From the NCBI GenBank assembly GCA_030682175.1, contig JAUXOM010000134.1:1-64000 (forward strand): DNA of 64,000 bases, given 5' to 3'. This DNA comes from Rhodocyclaceae bacterium (GTDB lineage Bacteria > Pseudomonadota > Gammaproteobacteria > Burkholderiales > Rhodocyclaceae). Made by a program: the position numbers and the translations under genes. The notes beneath the pieces are model-generated. The model saw nothing but the letters and a program-made list of their open reading frames with translations, had not been told where the DNA came from and did no database searches. Of this stretch, positions 38,283 to 45,206 are shown piece after piece (position 1 is the stretch's first letter; every line of letters starts with the position of its first letter).

Positions 38283-39730
38283 GGTGGCGCCCCCAACGGC
38301 AGATTGACGGTAAAGCAGGTAAGTTCAGCCTGTCGTTCGACCTGGATGCGGCCCTGCAACTGGCTGACGATCTGGTAAGTGACCCATAGCCCCAGGCCAA
38401 GACCCGTGCGACTTTTCGAGGCAAAGGGTTCGAAGATTCCCGGCAAGCGCTCGGGTGGAATCGGCTCGCCGTTGTTACAAACCAATATTTCCAACTGGGC
38501 ATCGCCAGCCACCACGCGCAGTGTCACGCAACCCTGTTCAGGCGCGGCCTGCAGGGCATTCAGCAGCAGGTTGATCATGACCTGCCGGGCAACGGTGGCG
38601 GCAATCGGCACGCTGGCCGGCATTTCGTGCGTCACGGCAAAGTTCACCCGCTTCTTGTCCGCCTGCAGTTTGATCAAGACCCGGATATCCTCGATATCGT
38701 CACGCCCCAGCAACCGTCCCTTGACGTTCGCCTGCACCAGGATTGCGCCGACAATTTCCTTGATCTGCACCAGTCCGCGCTCCAGCAGGCCAATGGTTTT
38801 CATGGTGCGGGAATCCCCCTGGCCATATTCCTTGAGCGTATCGATGGCGGTCAGCATGCCGCTCAGCGGGTTGTTGATTTCATGCGCCACACCCGCGGCC
38901 AGCTGACCCACCGCAGCGAGCCGCTCCGCTCGCACCACCTGGTCCTGGAGCAGTTTTTTCCCCTCGAGTTCTTTCTGCATCCACAAATAAGCGTCATAAA
39001 GTTGTGCAACCTCGTCCTGCTGGTGACGGTCGGCCGCGGAACTGTCCTTGGACAAGGGATCGCCCGTGAGCGCGCGGATGCGCTCCGCAATATCGACCAG
39101 TGGCAGCGATATCTTGCGTCCCCAATACCAACTGAAAGGCAGCAGCAGGAGCAGCACCAGCCCACCGGTCATGACGCTCCGGCCGACAATCGCGCTGAAA
39201 CGCTCGGCCATCACCTGCCGCGGGTAGCTGACAATCAGCGTTGCTCCGTCAGGGCCGATACGACGGGCGAAATAAAAGTATTCGGTGTCCGGCAAATTGA
39301 TTTCCGTTAACGCCAACGATGACTTTTCGGGGAGCAGAGGAACGATTCGGGCGTATTCCGAAGTGGCGTCCTGCAGCGCCATGAACATCGGGAACTGTTT
39401 CGGCCGGGCGGAAACCACGATGCGCCGCTTCTCGTCCACCACCAGCAAATTGTGGGGGTGGATGGTCGCCGGGCGGCCAGGATGGGGAATCTCCATCAGC
39501 CAGGCCAGACTCTGATAGGCCATCCAGACATCGTCGTTCGCCATCGCGGGAAGCAGCCTCGATTCGACCGATTTGACGACGACCATGGCGTTGGCCGCGA
39601 TATTGTCGCGCACCCGGCCGTAAATATCCGCCATCAGCGCCAGACTGATCGCCAGGGTCGTCATCGCGATCAGGAGCACGCCCCAGAGCGGCAGCTTATG
39701 GCGCAGACTGGAAGCGAATCGCGGCGTCAT
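38279..39730 (-). CDS. membrane sensor histidine kinase
   Basis: A 483-residue kinase. One membrane segment lies at about 13-35 ('LWGVLLIAMTTLAISLALM') and a second near 190-208 ('GGLVLLLLLPFSWYWG'). They bracket a periplasmic sensor region of about 150 residues. A HAMP-like linker leads to the H box 'AAGVAHEINNPLSGM' with the phospho-accepting histidine. The N box is 'INLLLNALQAA', and the G boxes include 'KSRTGLGLGLWVTYQIV'. It overlaps both neighbours by 4 nt, placing it between the PhnD-like protein and the sigma-54 regulator in one operon. The ligand signal is probably relayed through the periplasmic binding protein. Confidence 0.95.
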   Translation of the reverse strand: MTPRFASSLRHKLPLWGVLLIAMTTLAISLALMADIYGRVRDNIAANAMVVVKSVESRLLPAMANDDVWMAYQSLAWLMEIPHPGRPATIHPHNLLVVDEKRRIVVSARPKQFPMFMALQDATSEYARIVPLLPEKSSLALTEINLPDTEYFYFARRIGPDGATLIVSYPRQVMAERFSAIVGRSVMTGGLVLLLLLPFSWYWGRKISLPLVDIAERIRALTGDPLSKDSSAADRHQQDEVAQLYDAYLWMQKELEGKKLLQDQVVRAERLAAVGQLAAGVAHEINNPLSGMLTAIDTLKEYGQGDSRTMKTIGLLERGLVQIKEIVGAILVQANVKGRLLGRDDIEDIRVLIKLQADKKRVNFAVTHEMPASVPIAATVARQVMINLLLNALQAAPEQGCVTLRVVAGDAQLEILVCNNGEPIPPERLPGIFEPFASKSRTGLGLGLWVTYQIVSQLQGRIQVERQAELTCFTVNLPLGAPP

Positions 39731-40617
39731 GGATTGCCCGCCGCATCCAGGAGTTGCGACAAATTCTTGTATCGCCGCAGATCGCCAATCGTAAAACCGA
39801 TCAGGCCAACCCCCTGCAGCAAGCGTCTACCATCATTGTCCTTGTCCATGGCCAGCAGCACATTGCGCATTGCCGCGGCGTCCCGCGCGGCAACCCCGGA
39901 CACGGTCACGACCGGCGGAAATCCATACTCGACAGAACGGGTGACGATGCGAATTTCCGCGGCCAGACCGGGCGCGCTGTCGATAGCCCGGTCCCAGGCG
40001 TAACTGTCCACCATGCCGCCGTCTGCCAGCCCGCTGGCCACGGCCGTAATGGTGTTGTGATGGGACCGGGTGAAAAATGTCTTGCGAAAAAACCGGTTCG
40101 GATCAGGCTCGCCGAGTTGCCGCAACCAAAGCCGCATCACCTGATAGCCGGTCAGCGAATAGGGATCGGCAAAGGCAAACACACGCCCCCTGAGGTCTTC
40201 AATCGAACGGGTTTGGCTATCGGAAGAAGGCACCAGCAAGTAGGCGGCGTAGCTGCCGCTCTTGTTGCGGGGAATCGGGGTGACCAGCAGTTTTACCCGC
40301 CCGCGGTGGGCCATGTAGGCATAAGGGAAAGTGGAGAGCCAGGCGAACTCCACCTCCTGTTGTTTGATGACATCCATCATCTCCCGGTAAGTATCGCGGT
40401 GGACAAATGCCACTGGCCGCTTCAAGCGGGCGGAAAGATAGCGTTCCCACTCGGGCAAGACTTCGGGGTGCTGTTTAAGAACGGACGCGTTGACGCCGAT
40501 CCGCAACGGCCGATCCTCGTGCCAATCCGCCAGACTGGCCAGCGGGAAAACCATCAGCCAGAGCAATAACAGCACTCGCCCCGACCAGCCGGAGAGAATC
40601 GGGCCGCGTATCGGCAT
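39727..40617 (-). CDS. PhnD-like periplasmic binding protein, probable sensor component
   Basis: A 296-residue protein of the phosphate/phosphite/phosphonate-binding (PhnD) superfamily with a signal peptide ('GRVLLLLWLMVFPLASLA'). Family stretches are 'PLRIGVNASVLKQHPEVLPEWERYLSARL', 'EFAWLSTFPYAYM', 'LRGRVFAFADPYSLTGYQV' and 'GLADGGMVDSYAWD'. No ABC permease or ATPase is near; a kinase and response regulator follow with 4-nt overlaps. It is therefore probably a ligand sensor, as AioX is for AioS/AioR. The mature protein has no cysteine, so AioX-type thiol arsenite binding is unlikely. ATG 40617 has GGAAA upstream; an earlier ATG at 40674 would run through two palindromes and lacks a ribosome site. 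Confidence 0.88.
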   Translation of the reverse strand: MPIRGPILSGWSGRVLLLLWLMVFPLASLADWHEDRPLRIGVNASVLKQHPEVLPEWERYLSARLKRPVAFVHRDTYREMMDVIKQQEVEFAWLSTFPYAYMAHRGRVKLLVTPIPRNKSGSYAAYLLVPSSDSQTRSIEDLRGRVFAFADPYSLTGYQVMRLWLRQLGEPDPNRFFRKTFFTRSHHNTITAVASGLADGGMVDSYAWDRAIDSAPGLAAEIRIVTRSVEYGFPPVVTVSGVAARDAAAMRNVLLAMDKDNDGRRLLQGVGLIGFTIGDLRRYKNLSQLLDAAGNP

Positions 40618-40623
40618 GCACGC

Positions 40624-40758
40624 GTTTCCATTCGGAAACCAGTCGCGAAAGATGTCGTTTCTATTTGGAAACATTACAAGCTACTTACATTCATTTACAT
40701 TCAAAGTGTTAGCTGACTTTATACAGGATTGCGATTTTATTTGTTTCCATAACGAAAC
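40624..40758. promoter_or_regulatory. three copies of a 16-bp palindrome, candidate activator binding sites
   Basis: GTTTCC-ATTC-GGAAAC lies at 40624-40639, GTTTCT-ATTT-GGAAAC at 40657-40672 and GTTTCC-ATAA-CGAAAC at 40743-40758. Between them are two direct repeats of TTACATTCA at 40685-40693 and 40695-40703, ten bases apart. The sites stand about 170-310 bp upstream of the sigma-54 promoter of the cytochrome operon, where enhancer-bound NtrC-type activators normally act. They also lie just upstream of the PhnD-like gene, so autoregulation is possible. Confidence 0.75.
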
Positions 40759-40929
40759 ACTCGACCAGCCAAGTCGTTTTTTTCAGAAAACTCCAGATGT
40801 CGCTGGTTCCCGCCTGAAATTTCATATTTCGCAATAAGCCATTTAAAAACATGCTGTTAAAAAATCAGGCTCATCCGGATGACATACATTGGCCGCGACC
40901 CGGCCCACGCTGTCACGTTTTCATAAGCA

Positions 40930-40945
40930 TGGAACGCGCCTTGCT
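40930..40945 (+). promoter_or_regulatory. sigma-54 promoter of the cytochrome-porin operon
   Basis: TGGAACG-CGCC-TTGCT matches the -24/-12 consensus TGGCACG-N4-TTGCW at all but one position. The GG (40931-40932) and GC (40943-40944) are separated by exactly ten bases. It lies 36 bp before the ATG at 40981, giving a short leader. A sigma-54 activator is encoded by the divergent operon. The rest of the 363-bp gap between the two operons holds the palindromes and no gene. Confidence 0.87.
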
Positions 40946-40980
40946 TTAACCCGTCGGGCACAACTGTTTTTCAATCGGGT

Positions 40981-42012
40981 ATGAAAGGGGAAATGAACGT
41001 GAAATTACTACGACAGGTGATGTTCCTGTGCATGCTGGCAGGCGCAGCCGGAATGGCTTTCGCGCAGATAACGCCGGCAAGCCAGAACCCGGTAGTCAAG
41101 GATCTGTTCATGAAGGACGATGCGCGCTGCACGATCTGCCACGACGAAGCCGATGACCCGCGCATGCTCCATATCGGCAAGACACGCCACGGCGTCACGG
41201 CAGACAAGCGCGGCCCCACCTGCGTCTCCTGCCATGGTTTCAGTGAAGAACACGTCGTCAATTCCAAGAAACTCAAGGACCGTCCCAAGCCCGACCTGAC
41301 CTTTGGCGGCCAGCTCCTGACAGTACCTGCCGATAACCGGGTGGATATTTTCTTTGGCCAGCAAGGCAAGAAAACCGACACGCCGGTAGTCGATCGCAAC
41401 AAGGCCTGCCTGACCTGCCACCAGGGTGGCAACCGCATCGGCTGGCAGTCGAGCACGCACGCCAATCGCGACGTCGCCTGCACCTCCTGTCACAAGATCC
41501 ATAATCCCGCCGGCGACGAGGTGCGCAACAAGACGGTGCAAACCGAACTCTGCTACACCTGCCACAAAGAGCAGCGCACCCAGTTCAACAAACCCTCGCA
41601 CCACCCGGTTACGGAAGGCAAGATGGCCTGCTCGTCCTGCCACAACGTGCATGGCGACAATCCCAAGCAACTGATCAAGAGTAGCACCAACGACACCTGC
41701 TACACCTGCCACATGGAAAAGCGCGGACCCTTCGTGCATAACCATCAGCCGGTGGCGGAAGACTGCGGCATTTGCCACCAGCCCCACGGGACGACGGTTC
41801 CCAACCTGCTCAAGGCTAGATCACCGTTCCTATGCCAGGAATGCCATTCAACTAGCTCGCATCGCTTGGTGGAGGCTGGTTTACCGACGGGCAGAACAAC
41901 CAGCACGGGACTTGCCTCCACAGTCGGCAGAGGTTGCGTTAACTGCCACACCAACATCCATGGTGGTAACAGCAAGGTCAACAATGCCACGGCCGGGCGT
42001 TTCCGTCGCTGA
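40981..42012 (+). CDS. DmsE/MtrA-type periplasmic decaheme c-type cytochrome
   Basis: A 343-residue exported cytochrome. After a signal peptide ('MFLCMLAGAAGMAFAQ') ten CxxCH heme sites follow: CTICH, CVSCH, CLTCH, CTSCH, CYTCH, CSSCH, CYTCH, CGICH, CQECH and CVNCH. Ten hemes with this spacing is the MtrA/DmsE pattern, a wire that passes electrons from the periplasm through an MtrB-type porin to acceptors outside the cell. In iron oxidisers the flow can be reversed. The first ATG (40981) is used; a second at 40993 gives the same signal peptide. It lies behind a sigma-54 promoter. No outer-surface multiheme partner (MtrC-like) is seen in this window. Confidence 0.93.
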   Translation: MKGEMNVKLLRQVMFLCMLAGAAGMAFAQITPASQNPVVKDLFMKDDARCTICHDEADDPRMLHIGKTRHGVTADKRGPTCVSCHGFSEEHVVNSKKLKDRPKPDLTFGGQLLTVPADNRVDIFFGQQGKKTDTPVVDRNKACLTCHQGGNRIGWQSSTHANRDVACTSCHKIHNPAGDEVRNKTVQTELCYTCHKEQRTQFNKPSHHPVTEGKMACSSCHNVHGDNPKQLIKSSTNDTCYTCHMEKRGPFVHNHQPVAEDCGICHQPHGTTVPNLLKARSPFLCQECHSTSSHRLVEAGLPTGRTTSTGLASTVGRGCVNCHTNIHGGNSKVNNATAGRFRR

Positions 42013-42033
42013 TCGGGACAAAGGGGAAATATC

Positions 42034-44220
42034 ATGCGTAACAATATTGAACAAAAATTCCGGCTGACAGCCCTTGCGGCAGCCCTGGCAGTCACCTACG
42101 GTACGGCTTTGGCCGCTGATGACGACGAAACAGCGGCATTGGCTGCCGTGGCAGCCGAAGTCAGCCGACTCACTACACCGGAGAGTTCGATCTCCGTCGG
42201 CATCGGCAACTGGTCGGGAAATCGCCATCAACAAGGCATCTATGACGGCATGCGCGATGGCAAGGCCTATGGCCTGCTGGATCTCACACTTGTCAAGCGC
42301 GACAACGCGACCGGTACCTGGTTCACCCTGGAAGGCCGCAATCTGGGGCTTGATACCCACGAACTGAGCGTGGAATGGCTGCGCCAGGGGAATATCGGCC
42401 TGTCGCTGGACTACAGCCGCATCCAGCGTGACAACCCGCTGACATTCACCACTGGCCTGCTCGGCATTGGTACCGCAAATCAGACTTTCAGCGGTACGGC
42501 AGGGGCAAACACGCTGCCGAGCAGGGACGTCAGCCTGAGCACAAAGCGTGACCTTACCCAATTGGGTCTGTACAAGAACCTGATGCCCAATCTTAATCTG
42601 AAGGTCAGCTTCAAGAATGAAGAGAAGAACGGTGCGCGTCAATGGGGTTTGGGCAGCAATGCCATTTTTCTGACCGAGCCGATCGACAGCACTACGCAAC
42701 AACTGGAAGCCATCCTCGACTATGCGGACGAACGGCTGCAGATTTCAGGTGGTTATTACGGCAGCTGGTACAAAAATGCCGACTCACTGGTGCTTGGTTA
42801 TCAAAATGGCCTAGCTATTTCCGCCTTAAATGCCAACCCCGGCAACCCAACCTCGCTTTCCTTGCCATTGGGTAACCAGGCCCACCAGCTTTTCATGAAT
42901 GCCGGCTACGCCTTCACGCCGACGACCCGGGGAACCTTCAAGCTGTCTTATGGTAAAGCAACCCAGGACGAGACGATCCCGGTCGCTTTTAACGTGGCAC
43001 CGGCAACGGCTGCACCGTCTAATCTTAATGGCCGGATCGACACCTCGCTGGCGGAATTTGGCCTCACCTCGCGTCCTCTGCCAAAACTCTCGCTGGTGGC
43101 CAATCTGCGCTACCACGACGTCAAGGACAAGACCCCGGTTGCTACGTATATTGGTCCTGGTCCAGCAGGTACAGGTAGCGGCACAACACTGGTCTACAAC
43201 ACCCCTCACTCATTTACAAAAACATCAGGAAAGGTCGAGGCAAATTATCGGCTGCCACAGCAATTCAACCTGATCGGCGGCATTGAAATCAATAATCAGG
43301 ACCGCTCCGTGCCCACTAGAAGCACCGTTTCGGGTACAGGCGTCAATACCTATAGCGTCCCCTTCCGGGTGAAGCTGGATGAAACGACCTATCGTCTGCA
43401 GTTGCGTCGCTCCCTTTCCGACACCATCAATGGTTCCCTGGCCTACCTGAACAGTGACCGCCGTGGGCCGGGCTATGTTCCGACCGGTAACAACCCCGCT
43501 ACCAACTCAGCGGATCTGGTCAACCCGACGCATATCGCAGACCGCAAGCGGGACAAATGGCGCGCCATGCTGGACTGGTCGCCGACCGAACGGCTGTCAT
43601 TCCAGTTTGCGGTTGATCAGGCACAGGATAAGTACGGCCCTGGCAACCGTCCCTACGGGCTTGTCGATGGCAGCGCGGACATCTACACAATCGATGTCAA
43701 TTACACCATGAGCGACAACTGGCAGGTTTCCGGCTGGTATACACGCGACGACACCAAAGCACGCGAAGTTGGCGCACTGTTGCCCATCGCCCCTGCAAAC
43801 ACAAGAGATGCACAACTGCGTGAAGTGGGCGATTCGTTCGGCTTCGGCTTGCGCGGGCGGCCCAGCGCCAAGCTGCAGGTCGGCGCGAATCTGGAATGGG
43901 TCAAGAGTGTCAGCCAGTATCCACAGACTCTGAATGGCGCTTACACGGCTACGGTCTCGGGAGGGGTGTCATTAGTTCCTCTAGCGGATATCCAAAACAA
44001 ACTCACCCTGCTTAAGCTCTTTGCCGACTATGCCTTGGATAAGAAGTCAAACATCCGCGTCGACCTGATCCACGAACGCTGGCAGACCGACGACTGGACA
44101 TGGTCGTTCAGCACCGGCGCACCGTTCACCTATGGCACGACTACCGACGGCACCACCGTGACGGCGAATCCGAAGCAGACAGTCAACTTTGTCGGAGCCC
44201 GTTACATCTATAAATTCTAA
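42034..44220 (+). CDS. MtrB/PioB-family outer-membrane porin
   Basis: A 728-residue outer-membrane beta-barrel that sheathes the decaheme cytochrome. The signal peptide ('LTALAAALAVTYGTALAADD') is followed by alternating beta-strand sequence throughout. The last strand ends 'FVGARYIYKF' with the terminal Phe required for barrel assembly. Phrases such as 'GKAYGLLDLTLVKRD' and 'DKWRAMLDWSPTERLSFQF' fit the decaheme-associated porin family. The N-terminal CxxC seen in some MtrB proteins is absent. AAGGGGAAATATC precedes the ATG, 21 nt after the cytochrome gene, so the two are co-transcribed. A terminator follows at 44262-44284. Confidence 0.92.
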   Translation: MRNNIEQKFRLTALAAALAVTYGTALAADDDETAALAAVAAEVSRLTTPESSISVGIGNWSGNRHQQGIYDGMRDGKAYGLLDLTLVKRDNATGTWFTLEGRNLGLDTHELSVEWLRQGNIGLSLDYSRIQRDNPLTFTTGLLGIGTANQTFSGTAGANTLPSRDVSLSTKRDLTQLGLYKNLMPNLNLKVSFKNEEKNGARQWGLGSNAIFLTEPIDSTTQQLEAILDYADERLQISGGYYGSWYKNADSLVLGYQNGLAISALNANPGNPTSLSLPLGNQAHQLFMNAGYAFTPTTRGTFKLSYGKATQDETIPVAFNVAPATAAPSNLNGRIDTSLAEFGLTSRPLPKLSLVANLRYHDVKDKTPVATYIGPGPAGTGSGTTLVYNTPHSFTKTSGKVEANYRLPQQFNLIGGIEINNQDRSVPTRSTVSGTGVNTYSVPFRVKLDETTYRLQLRRSLSDTINGSLAYLNSDRRGPGYVPTGNNPATNSADLVNPTHIADRKRDKWRAMLDWSPTERLSFQFAVDQAQDKYGPGNRPYGLVDGSADIYTIDVNYTMSDNWQVSGWYTRDDTKAREVGALLPIAPANTRDAQLREVGDSFGFGLRGRPSAKLQVGANLEWVKSVSQYPQTLNGAYTATVSGGVSLVPLADIQNKLTLLKLFADYALDKKSNIRVDLIHERWQTDDWTWSFSTGAPFTYGTTTDGTTVTANPKQTVNFVGARYIYKF

Positions 44221-44229
44221 CCAGAGCGT

Positions 44230-44284
44230 CTGGTTGATGAACGGCTAGTATCAACCAGTTGGGGCGGCGCAAGCCGCCCTTTTT
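44230..44284 (+). terminator. terminator of the cytochrome-porin operon
   Basis: CTGGTTGAT (44230-44238) and ATCAACCAG (44250-44258) form a first stem. GGGCGGC-GCAA-GCCGCCC (44262-44279) followed by TTTTTC is a classical intrinsic terminator. Both follow the porin stop within 60 bp. Confidence 0.88.
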
Positions 44285-44335
44285 CTTTGGCAGTTTCCCC
44301 CATGCGCACGACGAACGCCATCAATTCAGATTAAC

Positions 44336-44388
44336 GCCGTCCCGCCAGCGCCTACTTTGCGGGGATTACGCAAGCCAAACCCCGCAAA
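44336..44388 (-). repeat. dispersed repeat, short form, fused to a 9-bp inverted repeat
   Basis: GCCGTCCCGCC + AGCGCCTACTTTGC (44336-44360) is a copy with one change. Its end, TTTGCGGGG (44356-44364), pairs with CCCCGCAAA (44380-44388). It lies between the porin terminator and the toxin-antitoxin genes. The rest of this gap (44389-44497) probably holds the toxin-antitoxin promoter; no further motif is clear. Confidence 0.8.
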
Positions 44389-44497
44389 ATCTTATGGCGC
44401 TTAGCTTGACCTTGCGGAGAATACTGGCTTACCTGTCACTCCAAGGCGCTTCATTGTGGTAACGTACCTACATTAGCCGAAAACAGGAGGTGCTGCC

Positions 44498-44764
44498 ATG
44501 ACCATCACGACCCTTTCAAGCCGCGAGTTCAATCAGGACGCCAGCAAGGCCAAGAAATCGGCAAAGGCCGGTCCGGTGATCATCACGGATCGCGGTCGAC
44601 CGGCGCATGTGTTGTTGACGTTTGACGAATACAAGAAAATCACGGGCGGGCAAACGAAAATAGCCGATCTGCTGGCGATGCCCGGCATTGCGGACATTGA
44701 ACTTGATATCCCGCAAATGCGCGACCTGGCACGACCGGCCGATTTTTCCCGAGACATCTCCTGA
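44498..44764 (+). CDS. Phd/YefM-type antitoxin
   Basis: An 88-residue antitoxin of the prevent-host-death family. 'SSREFNQDASKAKKSAKAGPVIITDRGRPAHVLLTFDEYKKI' is the Phd DNA-binding domain, and the variable C-terminal tail (about 50-88) should wrap the toxin. AGGAGG precedes the ATG. Its stop overlaps the toxin start by one base (TGATG), the usual coupling. It probably represses its own promoter together with the toxin. Confidence 0.93.
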   Translation: MTITTLSSREFNQDASKAKKSAKAGPVIITDRGRPAHVLLTFDEYKKITGGQTKIADLLAMPGIADIELDIPQMRDLARPADFSRDIS

Positions 44765-45186
44765 TGTACCTGCTGGATACCAATGTCGTGTCCGAGTTGC
44801 GGAAAGTTCGCCCCGGCAAGGCGGATCGGCATGTTGCGGCTTGGGCCGATAGCACGGATGCGGCCGATCTGTATCTGTCGGTGATCAGCATCCAGGAGTT
44901 GGAGATTGGCGTATTGTTGGCCGAGCGCCGCGATATATCGCAGGGTGCTGTGTTTCGGGCGTGGCTGAATGCTCACGTCCTGCCTGCTTTCGCTGGCCGC
45001 ATCCTGAACGTCGATACGGCTGTTGCGCTTCGTAGTGCGCGACTTCATGTGCCGGATCCACACCCCGTTCGTGATGGACTGATAGCTGCGACGGCGCTCG
45101 TACACGGCATGACCGTTGTCACGCGCAACGTGGCCGATTTTGAGCCAACCGGTGTTCAAACACTCAACCCTTGGGTCGGCCGCTGA
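44764..45186 (+). CDS. PIN-domain toxin (VapC-like)
   Basis: A 140-residue PIN ribonuclease. The acidic metal-binding residues are in 'YLLDTNVVSELRK' (Asp), 'ISIQELEIG' (Glu) and 'HPVRDGLIAATALVHGMTVVTRNVADF' (Asp pair). Such toxins cut tRNA or other RNA when the antitoxin is lost. It is paired with the Phd-type antitoxin upstream. Both are complete, so the module may be active. Confidence 0.93.
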   Translation: MYLLDTNVVSELRKVRPGKADRHVAAWADSTDAADLYLSVISIQELEIGVLLAERRDISQGAVFRAWLNAHVLPAFAGRILNVDTAVALRSARLHVPDPHPVRDGLIAATALVHGMTVVTRNVADFEPTGVQTLNPWVGR

Positions 45187-45206
45187 GAATGATTTTCAGC
45201 GTGGGT

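Noticed and set aside
39727-40617. Identification of the binding protein as an arsenite sensor (AioX)
   Set aside because: The architecture is alike, but the mature protein has no cysteine, whereas AioX sensing is thought to need one; no arsenite oxidase genes are near.
40618-40674. Longer N-terminus for the PhnD-like protein starting at ATG 40674
   Set aside because: It has no ribosome site, would place hydrophilic residues before the signal peptide and would cover two of the three regulatory palindromes. The ATG at 40617 is better.
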